From NCBI GenBank assembly GCA_003008705.1, contig PDUO01000040.1, forward strand, positions 1 to 64,000: a DNA stretch of 64,000 nucleotides. The letters are read 5' to 3'. The translations under genes and the position numbers were made by a program. Under the pieces are notes generated by a model. The model worked only from the letters and a program-made list of their open reading frames with translations. It was not told where the DNA came from and did not search any database. The stretch is from Pezicula radicicola. Taxonomy: Eukaryota > Ascomycota > Leotiomycetes > Helotiales > Dermateaceae. Positions 22,997 through 34,902 of the stretch are shown piece by piece (the stretch's first letter is position 1; each line of letters opens with the position of its first letter).

Positions 22997-24265
22997 ATGG
23001 CAAAGAGAAAGCTAGAAGATGCCACGTCGCCCAGCGAAGAAATCGGGGATGGGCACCGCCGGCCATATAAGAAACCCGACCATTCCATCTACGGAGCCGC
23101 TCGCGAAAGCCTGAACAACAACAAACACATTAACAATATGGTATTTCATGACAAGTCCTATCAAGACTCCATGCGGCAAATCCAGGCTACGTACAAAGTG
23201 CAGCAAAATCACTGGCCCGATAAAGGATACGGTTTTCGAATTCGGTTGATCTGGGACCACGATCGCCTTTGGGGCACTTTCGAATTAGGATTTTTCAAAG
23301 GCGTCTTTCTCGTAGACCCTGGTCCAGGTCAAGACCACTTCCAAGCTGAAGATGAGTATAGTCATCAACATGGAAACGAGAAGATTGGGTCTCAAGGCGA
23401 AGGCGAGGAAGCAGAGGAGTTTGGCTCCACACCCGAAAACCCCGAAGATCGGGAGTACCCACTAGTTTGGCGTGGAACAAGCACGGCTACGCTCTTCAAT
23501 TCCCCATCGACTGTCGGTAAAATCCGCTTTGGGTTGAACGAGATCTGGGGCCATTTTGATGCAATGCTGGGTGTTGGCCTTCCAAATGATCGTTGCGAGT
23601 TCCACGGAAAGACGCCATTCGGACCTTTACTTGTGCCGTTTTCTATCCAAGACGTCATTGACGATTGGAACAATCTGGACATGTTTTGCGACGATGAAGC
23701 GCCACGATCATCTAGCCCAGATGCGGATAGACCAAAGGACGAGAGTAGTAAATCTGCCACTACACCTTCGACGCCTACTACATCCCATACATTGATCGAA
23801 GAAGACCGAAAAGACTTCTTGAGGTCTGTTCCAGGCATTTTCGACATTACCAGCAAAACAGTGGAAGGAGAATGGCGTAGTAAGTCGCTTGGGTTGACTA
23901 TTCGCTTTCATGTCGACGAGCAGCAGGAAAAGGTCTGGGGCCATTTTGACGTTGGCATAGTGGATGGATATCTCCTCTTGAGCCTGCCCCCTAATGGACT
24001 TGAGCCTAAAACTCCAATGGAGTTTCAATGGCGTGGAAGGGAGAGCAAGACAGGGCGTCCTAGGGAAGGAAGCGGCGAGGTAACTATCTGGGAAGATAAA
24101 ACAATGCAGGGTTTCTTTCGTGAAATGGTTGGTTATGTTGACTTCAAGGGAAAGAGAAGACCATCCTCTGGACATGACACAAACTACTATCGCCTGGGAT
24201 GGGAAGACTATGCACATGGTCGCGACTCCCACTCGAATAAAAGGAAGTCGTTTTTTGCGAATTGA
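22997..24265 (+). CDS. Unknown protein with a duplicated ~110-aa domain
   Basis: Intronless, 422 aa, no signal peptide or membrane helix, so probably cytosolic or nuclear; a basic, polar N-terminus (KRKLEDATS) could be a nuclear signal. I do not recognise a named family. The sequence contains an internal repeat. Copy 1 (about 75-215) has IRLIWDHDRLWGTFELGFFKG, a YPLVWRG segment, then IRFGLNEIWGHFDAMLGVG. Copy 2 (about 290-395) has LTIRFHVDEQQEKVWGHFD followed by VGIVDGY, FQWRGRE and VTIWEDKTMQGFF. The common plan is W-G-x-F-[DE]-x-G, then WRG, then a G-rich strand. An acidic/Ser-Thr linker separates the copies. The repeated WG(H/T)F pattern suggests a beta-rich fold. The next gene downstream is a HET protein, on the same strand. 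Confidence 0.8.
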   Translation: MAKRKLEDATSPSEEIGDGHRRPYKKPDHSIYGAARESLNNNKHINNMVFHDKSYQDSMRQIQATYKVQQNHWPDKGYGFRIRLIWDHDRLWGTFELGFFKGVFLVDPGPGQDHFQAEDEYSHQHGNEKIGSQGEGEEAEEFGSTPENPEDREYPLVWRGTSTATLFNSPSTVGKIRFGLNEIWGHFDAMLGVGLPNDRCEFHGKTPFGPLLVPFSIQDVIDDWNNLDMFCDDEAPRSSSPDADRPKDESSKSATTPSTPTTSHTLIEEDRKDFLRSVPGIFDITSKTVEGEWRSKSLGLTIRFHVDEQQEKVWGHFDVGIVDGYLLLSLPPNGLEPKTPMEFQWRGRESKTGRPREGSGEVTIWEDKTMQGFFREMVGYVDFKGKRRPSSGHDTNYYRLGWEDYAHGRDSHSNKRKSFFAN

Positions 24266-24722
24266 ACCTCCTGCTTAAACTAGCCTCGCATAGATCTGCA
24301 CCGAAATAGTGTTGAAGCCTCTATTAGCTATGCAGCCATAATTATAAAACCTGTTTCCTTTTATCTATAAAGTTGCTGTGAAACTAAGTGTTACTCAAGG
24401 CATCCATACTACAATTTTAGCTATAGACAAAGGGTGTTTGCTAGTATCTCAACATACATAATAAAATTACAGCTAAATAACACCCTGCACGGCACTCATT
24501 TAAAACTAGGCTAAGTACATGTGAATGTAAACCTGTAGCATCTAGATGTTGATGTGATATCTGCTTGGCATTTACTAAGCGAAAGCGGTCGAAGTGGTGG
24601 CTGCAGTCTAGCCCTTACGAAATAAGCGCTGACTGCGGGGTGAGAATATGATCAGCCGCAGAATCTAGGAAACCTTCATTATACACTTCTCCAAGTCGAA
24701 GAGCTAAATAGGCTTTTCAAAG
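24266..24722. other. Intergenic
   Basis: 457 bp without a supported feature; expected to hold the promoter of the HET gene. Confidence 0.4.
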
Positions 24723-27700
24723 ATGGCTGCTAATAGCGTACACGATTCAAATGGATCACAGCCCACAGAGGCTAGGACGGAAACGAGAGGCACGGCCCGA
24801 GGCAAGGTACTGTACATTCCTCCCCCACAACTTGCGAAACTTTGGTAGAACCAACGCCAACCTCCCTAGAAACTATGCGCAACTTGCGAAGGTTTAGACC
24901 TAAGCGTGGATAAATTCGTCATCTATGGTGGAACATCCAGGCCATTTAATAAGAAAGCTTCAAATGGTGAACACCGCAATGGGTCGGACTTCTCGTTGAA
25001 ATCTGGGAGTCGCACCTACGAAGTCGGAACTTTCAGTGATATTCAGACCAGGAGCGAGACATGCTCCTTCTGCTATCTAGTACTCAAGTCTGTCGAAAAG
25101 CCTGCTCCATCTCCAGAAACAGATGCAGATGTCCCCAACCATGTCCCAAATCATGTCTCACCTTCCACTTTGAGTGCACCGAATCCGAACGCTATATGTT
25201 ACGTCAACTGGGAGGTTGATGGCCGGGACAATGATCGATCTTCGGGCAGAAGAGCTCGAACTCGACGCCTTCATCTGCACTGGGACGATAAAGCTCTCAA
25301 AGACTCGTATTTGGTCTTTGTAGCTCCTCAAAGGCTTTTTGACTTCAACTCAGACTCGAAGGGTTCCTGGGAGAAGGAAGCCTTTTTTCTTGGAAGAGAG
25401 CTTAAAACCGATGGCAACAACCAAGTTCTGATGAAGAGCTGGCTAGATCAGTGCCATCAACACCATGGCGAAAGGTGCTCAGGCAACCAAAACCGTGAAT
25501 TTACGGAAATGGCTGCCCAGTCCTACTTTGGCGTCATTGATGTTCTGGACATGTGCCTCAAATCACTTCCTTTTCGCACAGTAAAGGCTTCAAATCAAGA
25601 CAAAGACAAAGACAGAGACCTCGATGATATACCGATTCGGATCCGTCGGTCGCGGCCACGTTACAATTCCAATTCATCGTCCTCAGATGATGATGATGAT
25701 GGTATGTTCACAGTAAGACTAGCATGAGTTCACTTGCTAATAAGAGGCTCTAGAAACTGTGGGGTACGAGCCTTACGTAGCTCTGAGCTATGTTTGGGGG
25801 CTACAGAAAAACTATACTACCGACACCTCTAATGTTCGGGTTCATCAGCAACAGGGTAGTCTCGAGACCTTTCTTGGTGAAATACCCCTGGTCATCCGTG
25901 ATGCCATGTCACTTGTGCGTCGCCTCGGTCTGCGTTATCTCTGGGTTGATTCGCTATGCATTGTTCAAAACAGTAAACGTTCATGGAATCTGAACTCGCG
26001 TGTGATGAACCTAATCTATGGAAACGCTTCCTTAACGATATGTGCTGCGGATGGAAGTGATGCATGGTTTGGCTTGAAGGCATTGGACTCTTCTGCGCAT
26101 TCAACTTCACAATATATTGAGGAGTGTGTTCCAGGAGTACGCCTCATGGTATCGCAACTCGCGGAGACAGGCATCAAGGCATCAGTATGGAACACACGCG
26201 CGTGGACTTTCCAAGAGCGACTACTCTCCCGACGCTGTCTAATTTTTACTGAAGGTCGCGTCTTCTTTCAGTGTCGTTCTGCAACAATGTCCGAGGACCT
26301 CGTCTCCGAGTCACACGGTGCTGGTTGGTCTCTAGACCTTGCCAAATCACTACCTCAGATCTTACACGAGCTGAATCGCCGCCCCATCAGAGTGTACATG
26401 AATTGCATGTCCCGTTATTCAGAGCGCAAGCTTACTCAGCCGAAAGACATTCTCGCTGCTTTCAACGGTGTATCGAACTTGATTAGTGGCGTGATGCGAG
26501 CACCCTTTATCTTCGGCCTACCAAGCTCTCACTTTGATCTAGCCCTTCTTTGGGAGCCGCTACAAACTGTCACCCGTAGAGTCCAAGAAGAGGGGCAGGA
26601 CTTCCAGGATCTGGCCTTCCCAAGCTGGTCCTGGTGCGGCTGGAAAGGAGGACCAACAGAGTATAGGAGTTGTCAACTCGAAGGAGTCCTAATAAACGTT
26701 CATGAATGGTTAAAGGAACATACGTGGATTGCTTGGTATATAAGAGATGGACGTGGAAACTTGAGGCCAATATGGGACGGTGTAAAGTCAGCAGAAAGTG
26801 ATTCAGTGGAAGAACGATGGAAAGGGTACCAAGTTTTGCCCCCAGACTCAGAATTCACGAACTTGCAAAGGAAAGCTTCAAAAGCCCTTGGAAATCCCAA
26901 CGACGATGACTTTATCAAATGGGCAAAAGAGCAGGAGCAGACTGAAAGGGAGACAAGGGAACTAGAACTTGGAAAGGATCGGTTGAGGCGCGACTATTAT
27001 GATGATGACTACGAAGATAGAGGGCGTTATCAGCAGCGTCACCACCACGGGCGTGGCGCAATAGTAGAACTCGGACGACCAATTAACAGGGAATCTCCTT
27101 CACCAAACAGAAACAGGATAATAGACCACTACCAATATGGCGAGCCAGTTCCCGACGGGGTCGATGACCAAGCAAAGTCTCGAACATTGCGCGATGAATA
27201 CGGCAGGGATATTTCATCTGATATGGCCCAAAAAATACGCAGTGGCTTCCAGCAGTGTTTACCTGACAACCCATTTCGAGCCTACATCGAAAATTATACA
27301 GCAAAGCCTGATAAAGACTTCCCAGATCAACCACTGCTCCAATTCTGGACATGGTGGGCTACTCTCCGGCTCGTGCGTTCCACTACTCAAACTGCAAACC
27401 TCCCCGGACTCAGTAAATACGACATAGCAGATGATGTTGGCGACTGGTGTGGTTCGATAATGCTTGACAAGAATTGGATTGAGACGGAAGAAAGGAAAGG
27501 TCATAAAGTTGATGGATCGAGATGCGACTTCCTTGCTATATCGGACGCGAAAGCCTTCACGAAAGAAGAGTGTGATGTTTGGACGTATTATGTTCCGAAA
27601 GAGAGGGAGAATTCCGAATGGGATCTTTATTATGTTTTGCTTGTGGAACAGAAGGATAGGATTTGGAGTCGTGTTGCGTTAGGGAAGGTTTTCAAGGCGG

Positions 27701-27753
27701 CGTTTGAGAATGCTGTGGTGCCGAAGAGGTGGAGAGAGATTATTTTGGGTTGA
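24723..27753 (+). CDS. HET-domain (heterokaryon incompatibility) protein
   Basis: Large HET protein, 971 aa, three exons: 24723-24806, 24870-25701 and 25754-27753. HET domains take part in allorecognition and programmed cell death of fused hyphae. The short first exon is supported because splicing gives KKLCATCEGLDLSVDKF, the Cys-pair/LD start common to these proteins. The HET core begins at about residue 310 with YVALSYVWG, followed by LVIRDAMSLVRRLGLRYLWV, DSLCIVQ and GNASLTICAADG. A segment with WNTRAWTFQERLLSRR closes the domain. The C-terminal half is charged, with an Asp-rich stretch just before the HET core, a Glu/Arg-rich stretch around 700-760 and no second recognisable domain. No disabling change seen. 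The partner, if any, is unknown. Confidence 0.92.
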
Positions 27754-28720
27754 TGCAATTGATGCAATTGAGACCTATGTTGGCTTAAAAAGCAAACTAC
27801 AAAGGAGATGTCGCCATGCATGACCAGTGCCTCTAAATCTGGGGACTTTCATGAACTATGGAGTGGGCAATTGAGTTCCTTCGCTTTGAGACGAGTAAGT
27901 CAACAATAGCAGCTACACAAGCCAATAAGATGACCACTTCTCGAGCAGCGAAATCGACATTGACAACAAGTACTAGCACTGTTAACCGGGTTGCAACTTC
28001 AGCTGTGGATGATTTCACACCCATTGGGAATGTGGAGTCACTGAGAGCGGAAAGAGGGAAATACAAGGAGCCACAAATGAAGTTATGCACATATCGTTGG
28101 CAAACTATTTTCGTCTCTTATATATATTTATAGTGAATAAAATATTGCTATCTGCTAAACCTTTCTCATTTTCAGGTCAAGGTCTGGTCCAAGTTAAGTT
28201 AGCGTCGACATCCTCGCTTCTTGCGAAATAGGAGATACTTCACAAGAAATTGGGGTTAAAGTAGCTAGCTGCCTGTTGACTATTAGTCGAACAATGCTTA
28301 TGTAAAAAAAGTCTGATAGCAGGTATTTATTAAGATAACTCTCTACCCACAAGTCTTTTTCGTAAATTACTATTTTAATAGTCGAAACCACAAGTCTCAT
28401 AAATAATCTCACTATCTTAGGCAGCAGCAGCAGCAGCCTGGAGATGTCATTTTATACAGAGAGGACAGTTCGCACAAACCCAGTCCCGGTAGGCTCTAGT
28501 CCAACACGGGAATCGCTCGTATTTGTACAAGTATATATATCAACCACTACCCCTCTCGCTTCTAAGTCTCGACCTTTCCATTCCAAGTTCCCGTCCCTTC
28601 CAACTTAACCCAGACTAATAAGCCACCAAGCCACCATACTTCCGGATTTGTCGAAAACGACGGGAAACCTCTAGCCTCATAAATCTTATTTGGATAATCA
28701 CGACAAATGTGTAACACAAA
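27754..28720. other. Intergenic
   Basis: Contains overlapping ORFs of about 85-91 codons on both strands (27833-28133) without domains, and a (GCA)5 microsatellite near 28421-28436. No gene supported. Confidence 0.4.
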
Positions 28721-29788
28721 ATGACCAAAAAAATAAATACCTCTCGATTCTACTTCGAGTGGAAAGGCCATACTATTCCTGATATCACCGCTTTTCACTC
28801 TACTACCCTCTCCCAAAGACCAGATAAACCTATTGTATATCTAGCCGGGGATTCTTCATTCGATAACAAATACTGGGTACCATCGAGTGGACCTGGTGGT
28901 GAACCTCTACCTGTAGAAGTACCTGAAATATATCACGCTACTCTCGATCGACCTCATCCAAAACCAGATGTTGCTTTTTGGTTAAATCATTTCTTGGGGG
29001 ATCGTGCAACTGCTCTTAATTTGGCTGTTGAAGAATCTATGTTGAGGGAACGAGAGCGGGGTTTGTTGGAGCATGACTCGTTTATTAGGGATCATATTCG
29101 GGGTGATGATAGTGAGTAGATCCTGTATTTTTTTTAGTCTTGTTATCAGTTATCTTATGTGCTATCATAATTCCTTGAGCTTTACTTTTACACAAATCAT
29201 GTCTTGATTCTTTTAACGAAAATAAAAGAAACACTACTAACATCAAAACCCCAAATAGTTCTCATAATCTCAATAGGCGCAAACGACATAGCCCTAAAAC
29301 CAACCCTCACAACAATCCGCCACATGCTACAACTAGCCTGGTTAACACCACGTAGCTCCCTGGAAAAAGGAACAGCCACATCCCTAAACCACTTCACCAA
29401 CATCTTCAAAACCCAAATAGAAACCTACATCTCTCGAATCATCGAAAACCAAAAACCACGCGCTGTTATCGTTTGTATGATATATTATCCCCTTCAATCA
29501 AACGTCTCAAATAGACAAAAGAGTTGGGCGGATTTACCGTTGCGGTTATTGGGGTATAATCGGTTTCCGGTACAGTTACAGACGGCTATTTTGAAGATGT
29601 ATGAGCTTGCTACGTGTGAGATTCGTGTTGATGGTATGCAGGTTTTGCCGTGTCCGCTTTTTGAGGTTTTGGATGGTAGGGATGGAGATGATTATGTGGC
29701 GAGGGTTGAGCCGAGTGTTGAGGGGGGGGGGAAGATTGCGGGGTTGTTGATGGGGATTGTTGAGGGGTTGATTACTACTAGTGACTGA
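28721..29788 (+). CDS. SGNH/GDSL-type hydrolase-like protein
   Basis: Two exons, 28721-29111 and 29229-29788, about 316 aa. The acceptor (AAAATAAAAG) is the only one that keeps the phase after the GTGAGT donor, so the junction is inferred. Block I is seen as YLAGDSSFDNKYWV (about 41-54, Ser nucleophile) and block III as GANDIAL, the Gly-Asn pair of the oxyanion hole. The C-terminal catalytic block, normally DxxH, reads DYVARVEPS, with no His in the expected place. The enzyme may therefore be a divergent branch or inactive. No signal peptide, so intracellular. Members of this superfamily act on esters, often of lipids or carbohydrates; the substrate is not predictable. Confidence 0.75.
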
Positions 29789-31707
29789 GTAATGGGATTT
29801 TAAGTCTTGAATTTGAACTGGTCTCTGGGTTGATATGTATATCCTTTGTAATTGTAACTTGGTAACATTTTGAAGTACTTAAGATTTTTCTTTTGTTGAC
29901 CCTCATGTCTATTCTTGTTTTTTTCCCTACATTCAGAGAAGACAAACAAACTTTGAACATCATCGATGTTATTGTGGAGGAAAATTTAAGAACATGGGAA
30001 TACTCTTCCACTTCCTTACGGCGCTAAAAGCATAGCTTTACTAATAAACTATTTTCTAATTAGGGTGTCTAAGTTGTGTTATTTCTCTAACTGTTAACTA
30101 TAAATTTAGTTCTAGTACTTTTGTCGTTCGTTGTTTGTTAACAGCACTAACATTTTTGACAATAATTACAATGAATAATATTACCAGATATTAGATCCTT
30201 GTTTAGTGGCCTTGGGGTATATATAGCATTTATTTCAATCGCTGGGTATATAAACTGCACTATTAACATCGTACCAACAAACATAGGCTAGCTGACCTTA
30301 CGACGGAGTTTGCGTGTTCTATGATCTCCTTCAACATCTTATTAGTGACATAGCCTGTGTCCGGCTCATTACCATTGACCACACTCTGCACCAAGGCATC
30401 AGCCTCGTGATGAGGGACTGCATGGGCGAGAGGGTCATTGGGTCGGTCCCGTGTATATAGATGGGTTGATTAATAACTACTTTTGCTTTTGTGGTATCTA
30501 GGTAAGAGCATGGAAGTAGTGGTGGGGATTCAGGGGAATGAAATAAATATAGATAACCTATAGATTTTGAACCAAAAAAAAAGAGTTGTTCTCATTTGTA
30601 CTAGTAAAGCTTATTTATAGGCCTTACAACTTAGTAGGAACTCTCATTCTCGAGGTAACTATAAACGAAAGGGAGAAGAAGTAAAGATCATTTACCCTCA
30701 ACTAATCGCTTTACAAGAAGACTTGGAAACCTTGGAAGTTTCTAACGCTAGAGGATGGAAAGAATTGTGTGTATTGTTGGTATTAATGAATGCTCTGGGC
30801 CATTTCTGTTTTTCCTGAAGATATACCTGGAAATCTTTGTAAATGCTTCAGAATTGAAGACAATTCAAAATAACAACAGTTATAGTTTTGACAACAAAAG
30901 CACTGGATCCAAATTGCTGCTTGAGTTCTCTAAGAAAGGTTACAAGTTTCACTCTTATCTTCTTGTTTTAACCTTTATATTTATATTTATTAGGCTCTGA
31001 AAGTCGGCAGCATCATGAACTTCTTGTGTATTGATGGCATATCTTATGCGTAATACTTGTGCTGTGTTATGTAGACCTTAATGAAATGCAGTACTGAATA
31101 CTTACTCACAAAACGAAAGTGAATTAACTTAATCGAGTTGAGTGTTGACTCAAAAAGTGAGAATAGTCTCTAGAGGTAAGTTTCATGAATTAAGTAATTT
31201 ATGACCTCATGAGCTCAACTCAGCAAGGTATGCTATGCCAGCAAGTGTTCCTTATGCAATATTATACTGCGTGTTGGCAGGAGTTTTAGAATTCGAGGTT
31301 CTAACACACTTGAGATTGGCAATTTAAATCTTTTCGGATTTTTAACCATGCGGATTTCTACTAGTACTGTGTCATTATAATAACTTTGTTCGACAAAAAC
31401 GTGAAAGATATGATGTATAGATTACGAATGGAACTTGCTCTCTAAAGTGTTCTTTATCGCCCTCTTCTATCCTATTGAAGATGCTAAAATTTCTCTTGTT
31501 GCGAACATTCTTTCATTGATATTTATGCTGTGTTGTTATTATCAGAGTGTTTACTGCCACGACAAGACTTATTACGAGAAATATCAGATTATAGAGGAGG
31601 CACTAAGTAGCATAGGATAGTTAAGGACTACAGCTGCATTGTCTCACACTTTTATAGGTAATTACGGTATGGAGAGACATCCATTCTCAATCCGAACAAA
31701 CATTATA
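29789..31707. other. Gene-poor intergenic stretch
   Basis: About 1.9 kb, AT-rich. Two short ORFs (30755-31000 and one near 31435-31620) lack domains. A ~57-codon coding-like window sits on the minus strand at 30296-30469 (see findings). Around 31090-31215 there are CATGAATTAAGT and GACTCAAAAAGTGAG motifs resembling the repeat family at 49.8 and 52.5 kb. Confidence 0.4.
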
Positions 31708-32133
31708 TCAAACATCAACATCATCGGTGGTAGCCTCCCCCTCAAGACCTTCAATTATCACCTCAGATTTCACCGACTCCTCAACTTCCCTCGTAACATA
31801 CCAACCACCAGCAGAGCCCAAAACCATTCCAACAATCACAATCTCCACACCAACCTCCACCGACCTCCCGTACTGTATGACCGAGTCCGCAAGCCATCTT
31901 ATCACAGGCGTGACAAGGACCTGCCTTTCATATTCAAGGTCGGGGCTCACAGTGATAATTAGTGCAAGCAGCGTGATCAGTATGAGGCCGAGGAAAAGAG
32001 CGGTTAGGACCTGGATGGCGGCAAGTAGGAATGTGATGTTTTTGGTGGTTTGTAGGATTTTGAAGCCTGCCGCTGCGAGCGGCGTGACTTGGTTGAAGGC
32101 TAGGTTGATTTGTTTGGAATATGGCATGCCCAT
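31708..32133 (-). CDS. Conserved fungal small membrane protein, unknown role
   Basis: 141 aa from the first in-frame ATG (32133); the reading frame extends a little upstream without an ATG, so an extra 5' exon is possible. It starts with MGMPYSKQINLAFNQVTPL, has a KILQTTKNI segment, then a strong hydrophobic helix (about 47-73) and, after a charged ITVSPDLEYERQVLVTPV loop, a second helix (about 107-125). The C-terminus is acidic. This layout is familiar from unnamed proteins conserved in filamentous fungi. No enzymatic motif is visible. It is probably a two-pass membrane protein, but the membrane is unknown. Confidence 0.7.
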   Translation of the reverse strand: MGMPYSKQINLAFNQVTPLAAAGFKILQTTKNITFLLAAIQVLTALFLGLILITLLALIITVSPDLEYERQVLVTPVIRWLADSVIQYGRSVEVGVEIVIVGMVLGSAGGWYVTREVEESVKSEVIIEGLEGEATTDDVDV

Positions 32134-33449
32134 CGTTGGCGGTTCCTTGGTCTCGGGGAGAAACAACAGAACGTAACGCTCCCTTGTGTGTGACTGGATA
32201 GCGACCCAGATCTTCTCGTGAAAAATATGAATGAGATATGAACGCAGCAGTAAAGGCTCTATATTTATTATTATTTAAGTTGATTAATTCGATGGGTGGA
32301 ATGACGTCGTCGCTCTCTGAAGTTGACCACTTATAAGCCTGAGCTAGACACCCAATATGTTTCGAGACCCCGCATTTGGAAACCACTGTTCACCTGACGT
32401 CCAAGTTATCACATCCTAGTATTTCGAAACTTGTATATTCCAGATACCTTGCGAGAGAATAAACTCTAGAAAAGCAAACATCAATGGGCCGTCTGTCGTA
32501 TTTGTATTTCTGGAGATTTTGAAACGCCTTGCGCTAAAATCATTGCAATACTTGGAGAAGGAGAGCTGCTCGCCTATTTTGGCGAGGATTCCGGCTTATA
32601 TATGAAGTATTATACTTCGAATAATACACCTCAGCATTCAGATACTTCTTATGTTAACATTTCACTATATTGTAAGAATCCGACACGTTATATCCAGCTC
32701 CTCCAATTTTCGGCATTCCTTCATTTGAGCAGCACAAGTGCAGATGCAGTCACTTCAAGCACCCTCATGATCTCATCTCCCCAATTTAGAATTGTCAATA
32801 ACCCTCTTGGTTTCCTTCTTATTGATACTATTTTATTCTTGAGATAATTCATTGTATTAAAGAACGGGAATGCCTCGAGGCATATGGAATGCAGACAATG
32901 GAGCTTCTCGAGGTAAATAAAATACGCCCTTCTATAAATGCTCTACGTACAAAAGCTTTAGTTTCTGCTCACAAAATTCAAGTCATATTAGCTTGCGCAT
33001 AGAATTAAAATTACTGACATTGGTTTGAATCCGTGCAATGTGTTGCACTCGGCCAAAATATTCATGAGCTAAGCGATTTACGTATCGGCACGTTAGCAGA
33101 GCTTCAAGCCACTAAGGCTGCTTTCAAGTCTGCTTGTCCCTATTAAGCTTTAATACGCGAGGACTCAAAGACACAGAAAAAATGACACTCTAGACTATTG
33201 TTATCTAGGTGGTGTATTAGCTTTAAAGCAGTCATATCGCTTAACTAACTCTCTACTACGACCTATATATATGTCATGTAATGCTAAGCTATTCAGATTT
33301 GGTGCTAAACTGTCATAGAATTATAGACGCACGTTAATTTCTCTCTACAGTAAATAATCTGAAAAGAATTTCCGACTCCCGACCATCTATACCTCGTAGA
33401 TTCCAATCTCTCAGATCAACAACTAAGAATTGGTAGATACCCAACTATC
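32134..33449. other. Intergenic
   Basis: About 1.3 kb, AT-rich; one 81-codon plus-strand ORF without a domain. Nothing else supported. Confidence 0.4.
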
Positions 33450-34902
33450 CTACTCGCCTTCCCACACAGCCTCAATAAGCCACATTCGCGAACCTTCCGG
33501 CCTAGTCGCACCCAAATACTTATATCTCGGATCAGCCTTCTCAAACAAAGCCCTCCAATCATCTTGTTCACGCTCCTTAGCATTCATACCAACCATCATA
33601 CAAACATCGATATTCCTATAAAAGTACCAAAAACACACCATTTAGCCATCTTAAACTTCGTATTAAAATAATCATTGATTCCAGTAGAGAGTAGACGGAA
33701 ATACCTTGAAGCCTTCTCCTCCCACCAATGTCCTTGTCCAGATTCTGGTATACACCCATCATTAATCAATATCCTCGCACCAGGTTTCAACCCCGGAATA
33801 GCAGCCTGAAGAATCTCGATAGACTGTTCATCAGCCCAATTGTGAAATACCCAACGGTAGATATAAACATCTGCATCTCTGACAACTTGGGGGGTAAAGA
33901 AGTCATGTTTCATAAACTGGATCTTAGGTCGTTTGTGTTCGGTTTTCATATCTTCAGTTATTTCGATATCTTGGACGATGAGGTTGAGAGATGGATACGC
34001 ATCAGAGATGGCGGAGCTAGCAAACCCATTTGATCCACCAACCTTAGACTGTTAGCTAATTTTGATCCCTTATAACTTTTGCTGTTATGTTACCACCAGC
34101 AAGATGATTAGAACAAGTAAACTTACATCTACTACAATCCCATCTCCCAACCTTGCCCAATCATAGCCTTCAACCAACGAACTAGTATGATATCCCTCCC
34201 CAGAACTAAAAAGTTCCATAGCAAGTCCAAAATTCCTAATAGTCTCGGGCCTCTTCTTGACCTCATCGAAAAGACTCCATTCCCCAGGTTTGTCAAATCC
34301 AATAGAGATACCAGTCTCCCTCTGATTTCCAGAACCGGGCCATTTTTCAAGAGCCTCGCATTGATGAGCTCCTCCTATCGATATCCACTCAGTTTGAAGC
34401 TCTACCCAAGCTGCTATCTTTTCTTGTTCAATGAAAATCCGTGACATAGAATTGTGTGCTATGTGTTCTTTTGTTGGTTCGGTAAAAATTCCGTTGGTAA
34501 TTGCGTGGCGTATTAATCTACGGAGTGCTGTTATCTCCAATCCGCTTTTTGAGGATAATTCTGTATATGATATCGATTTATCCAATGGGACGTGTTTTGG
34601 AATATCCCAATGGGATACCGCTTTTAAACTCAGGACGTTAATCCACTACGGTCCCAAATTCATCAGTAAATAAGTCTGTCTCCTAGTCTACAAAGTCTAG
34701 AGGAGAGTGAAAGTGGAAACCTTACCTCCCAGGCCATATCACGAATTGTCTGAACTTCACCAACTAGTCTTCGATTCAAGATGGGAAGCATATCAATGAT
34801 ATCTAATCGAGCTTCTTGTTCGGCTTTTGACTCAGCTAGAAGTGGTGTCTCTAATGCTTCTCGAAGTGTAGCTGCTAGAGCTATGAGATTACTTGGAGCC
34901 AT
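33450..34902 (-). CDS. SAM-dependent O-methyltransferase
   Basis: Plant COMT-like/fungal O-methyltransferase (Methyltransf_2 type) that methylates hydroxyl groups of small aromatics or polyketides with S-adenosylmethionine. Four exons, 34902-34726, 34645-34127, 34042-33705 and 33615-33450, giving 399 aa. The N-terminal dimerisation/winged-helix part has SHWDIPKHVPLDKSISYTEL and LRRLIRHAITNGIFTEP. Splicing of exons 2 and 3 creates the SAM motif VVDVGGSNGFASSAIS, strong support for this junction. RWVFHNWADE holds the catalytic His and LKPGARILINDG is motif V-like. The C-terminus has KEREQDDWRALFEKADPRYK, as in the family. It is intact, and no synthase gene lies beside it, so it is not an obvious cluster member. 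Confidence 0.9.

Noticed and set aside
27833..28133. Paired ORFs on opposite strands
   Set aside because: Mirror images of one low-complexity Thr/Ser-rich stretch; no evidence for either.
31435..31620. 61-codon hydrophobic ORF
   Set aside because: Starts with TTG, not ATG, and is too short and isolated.
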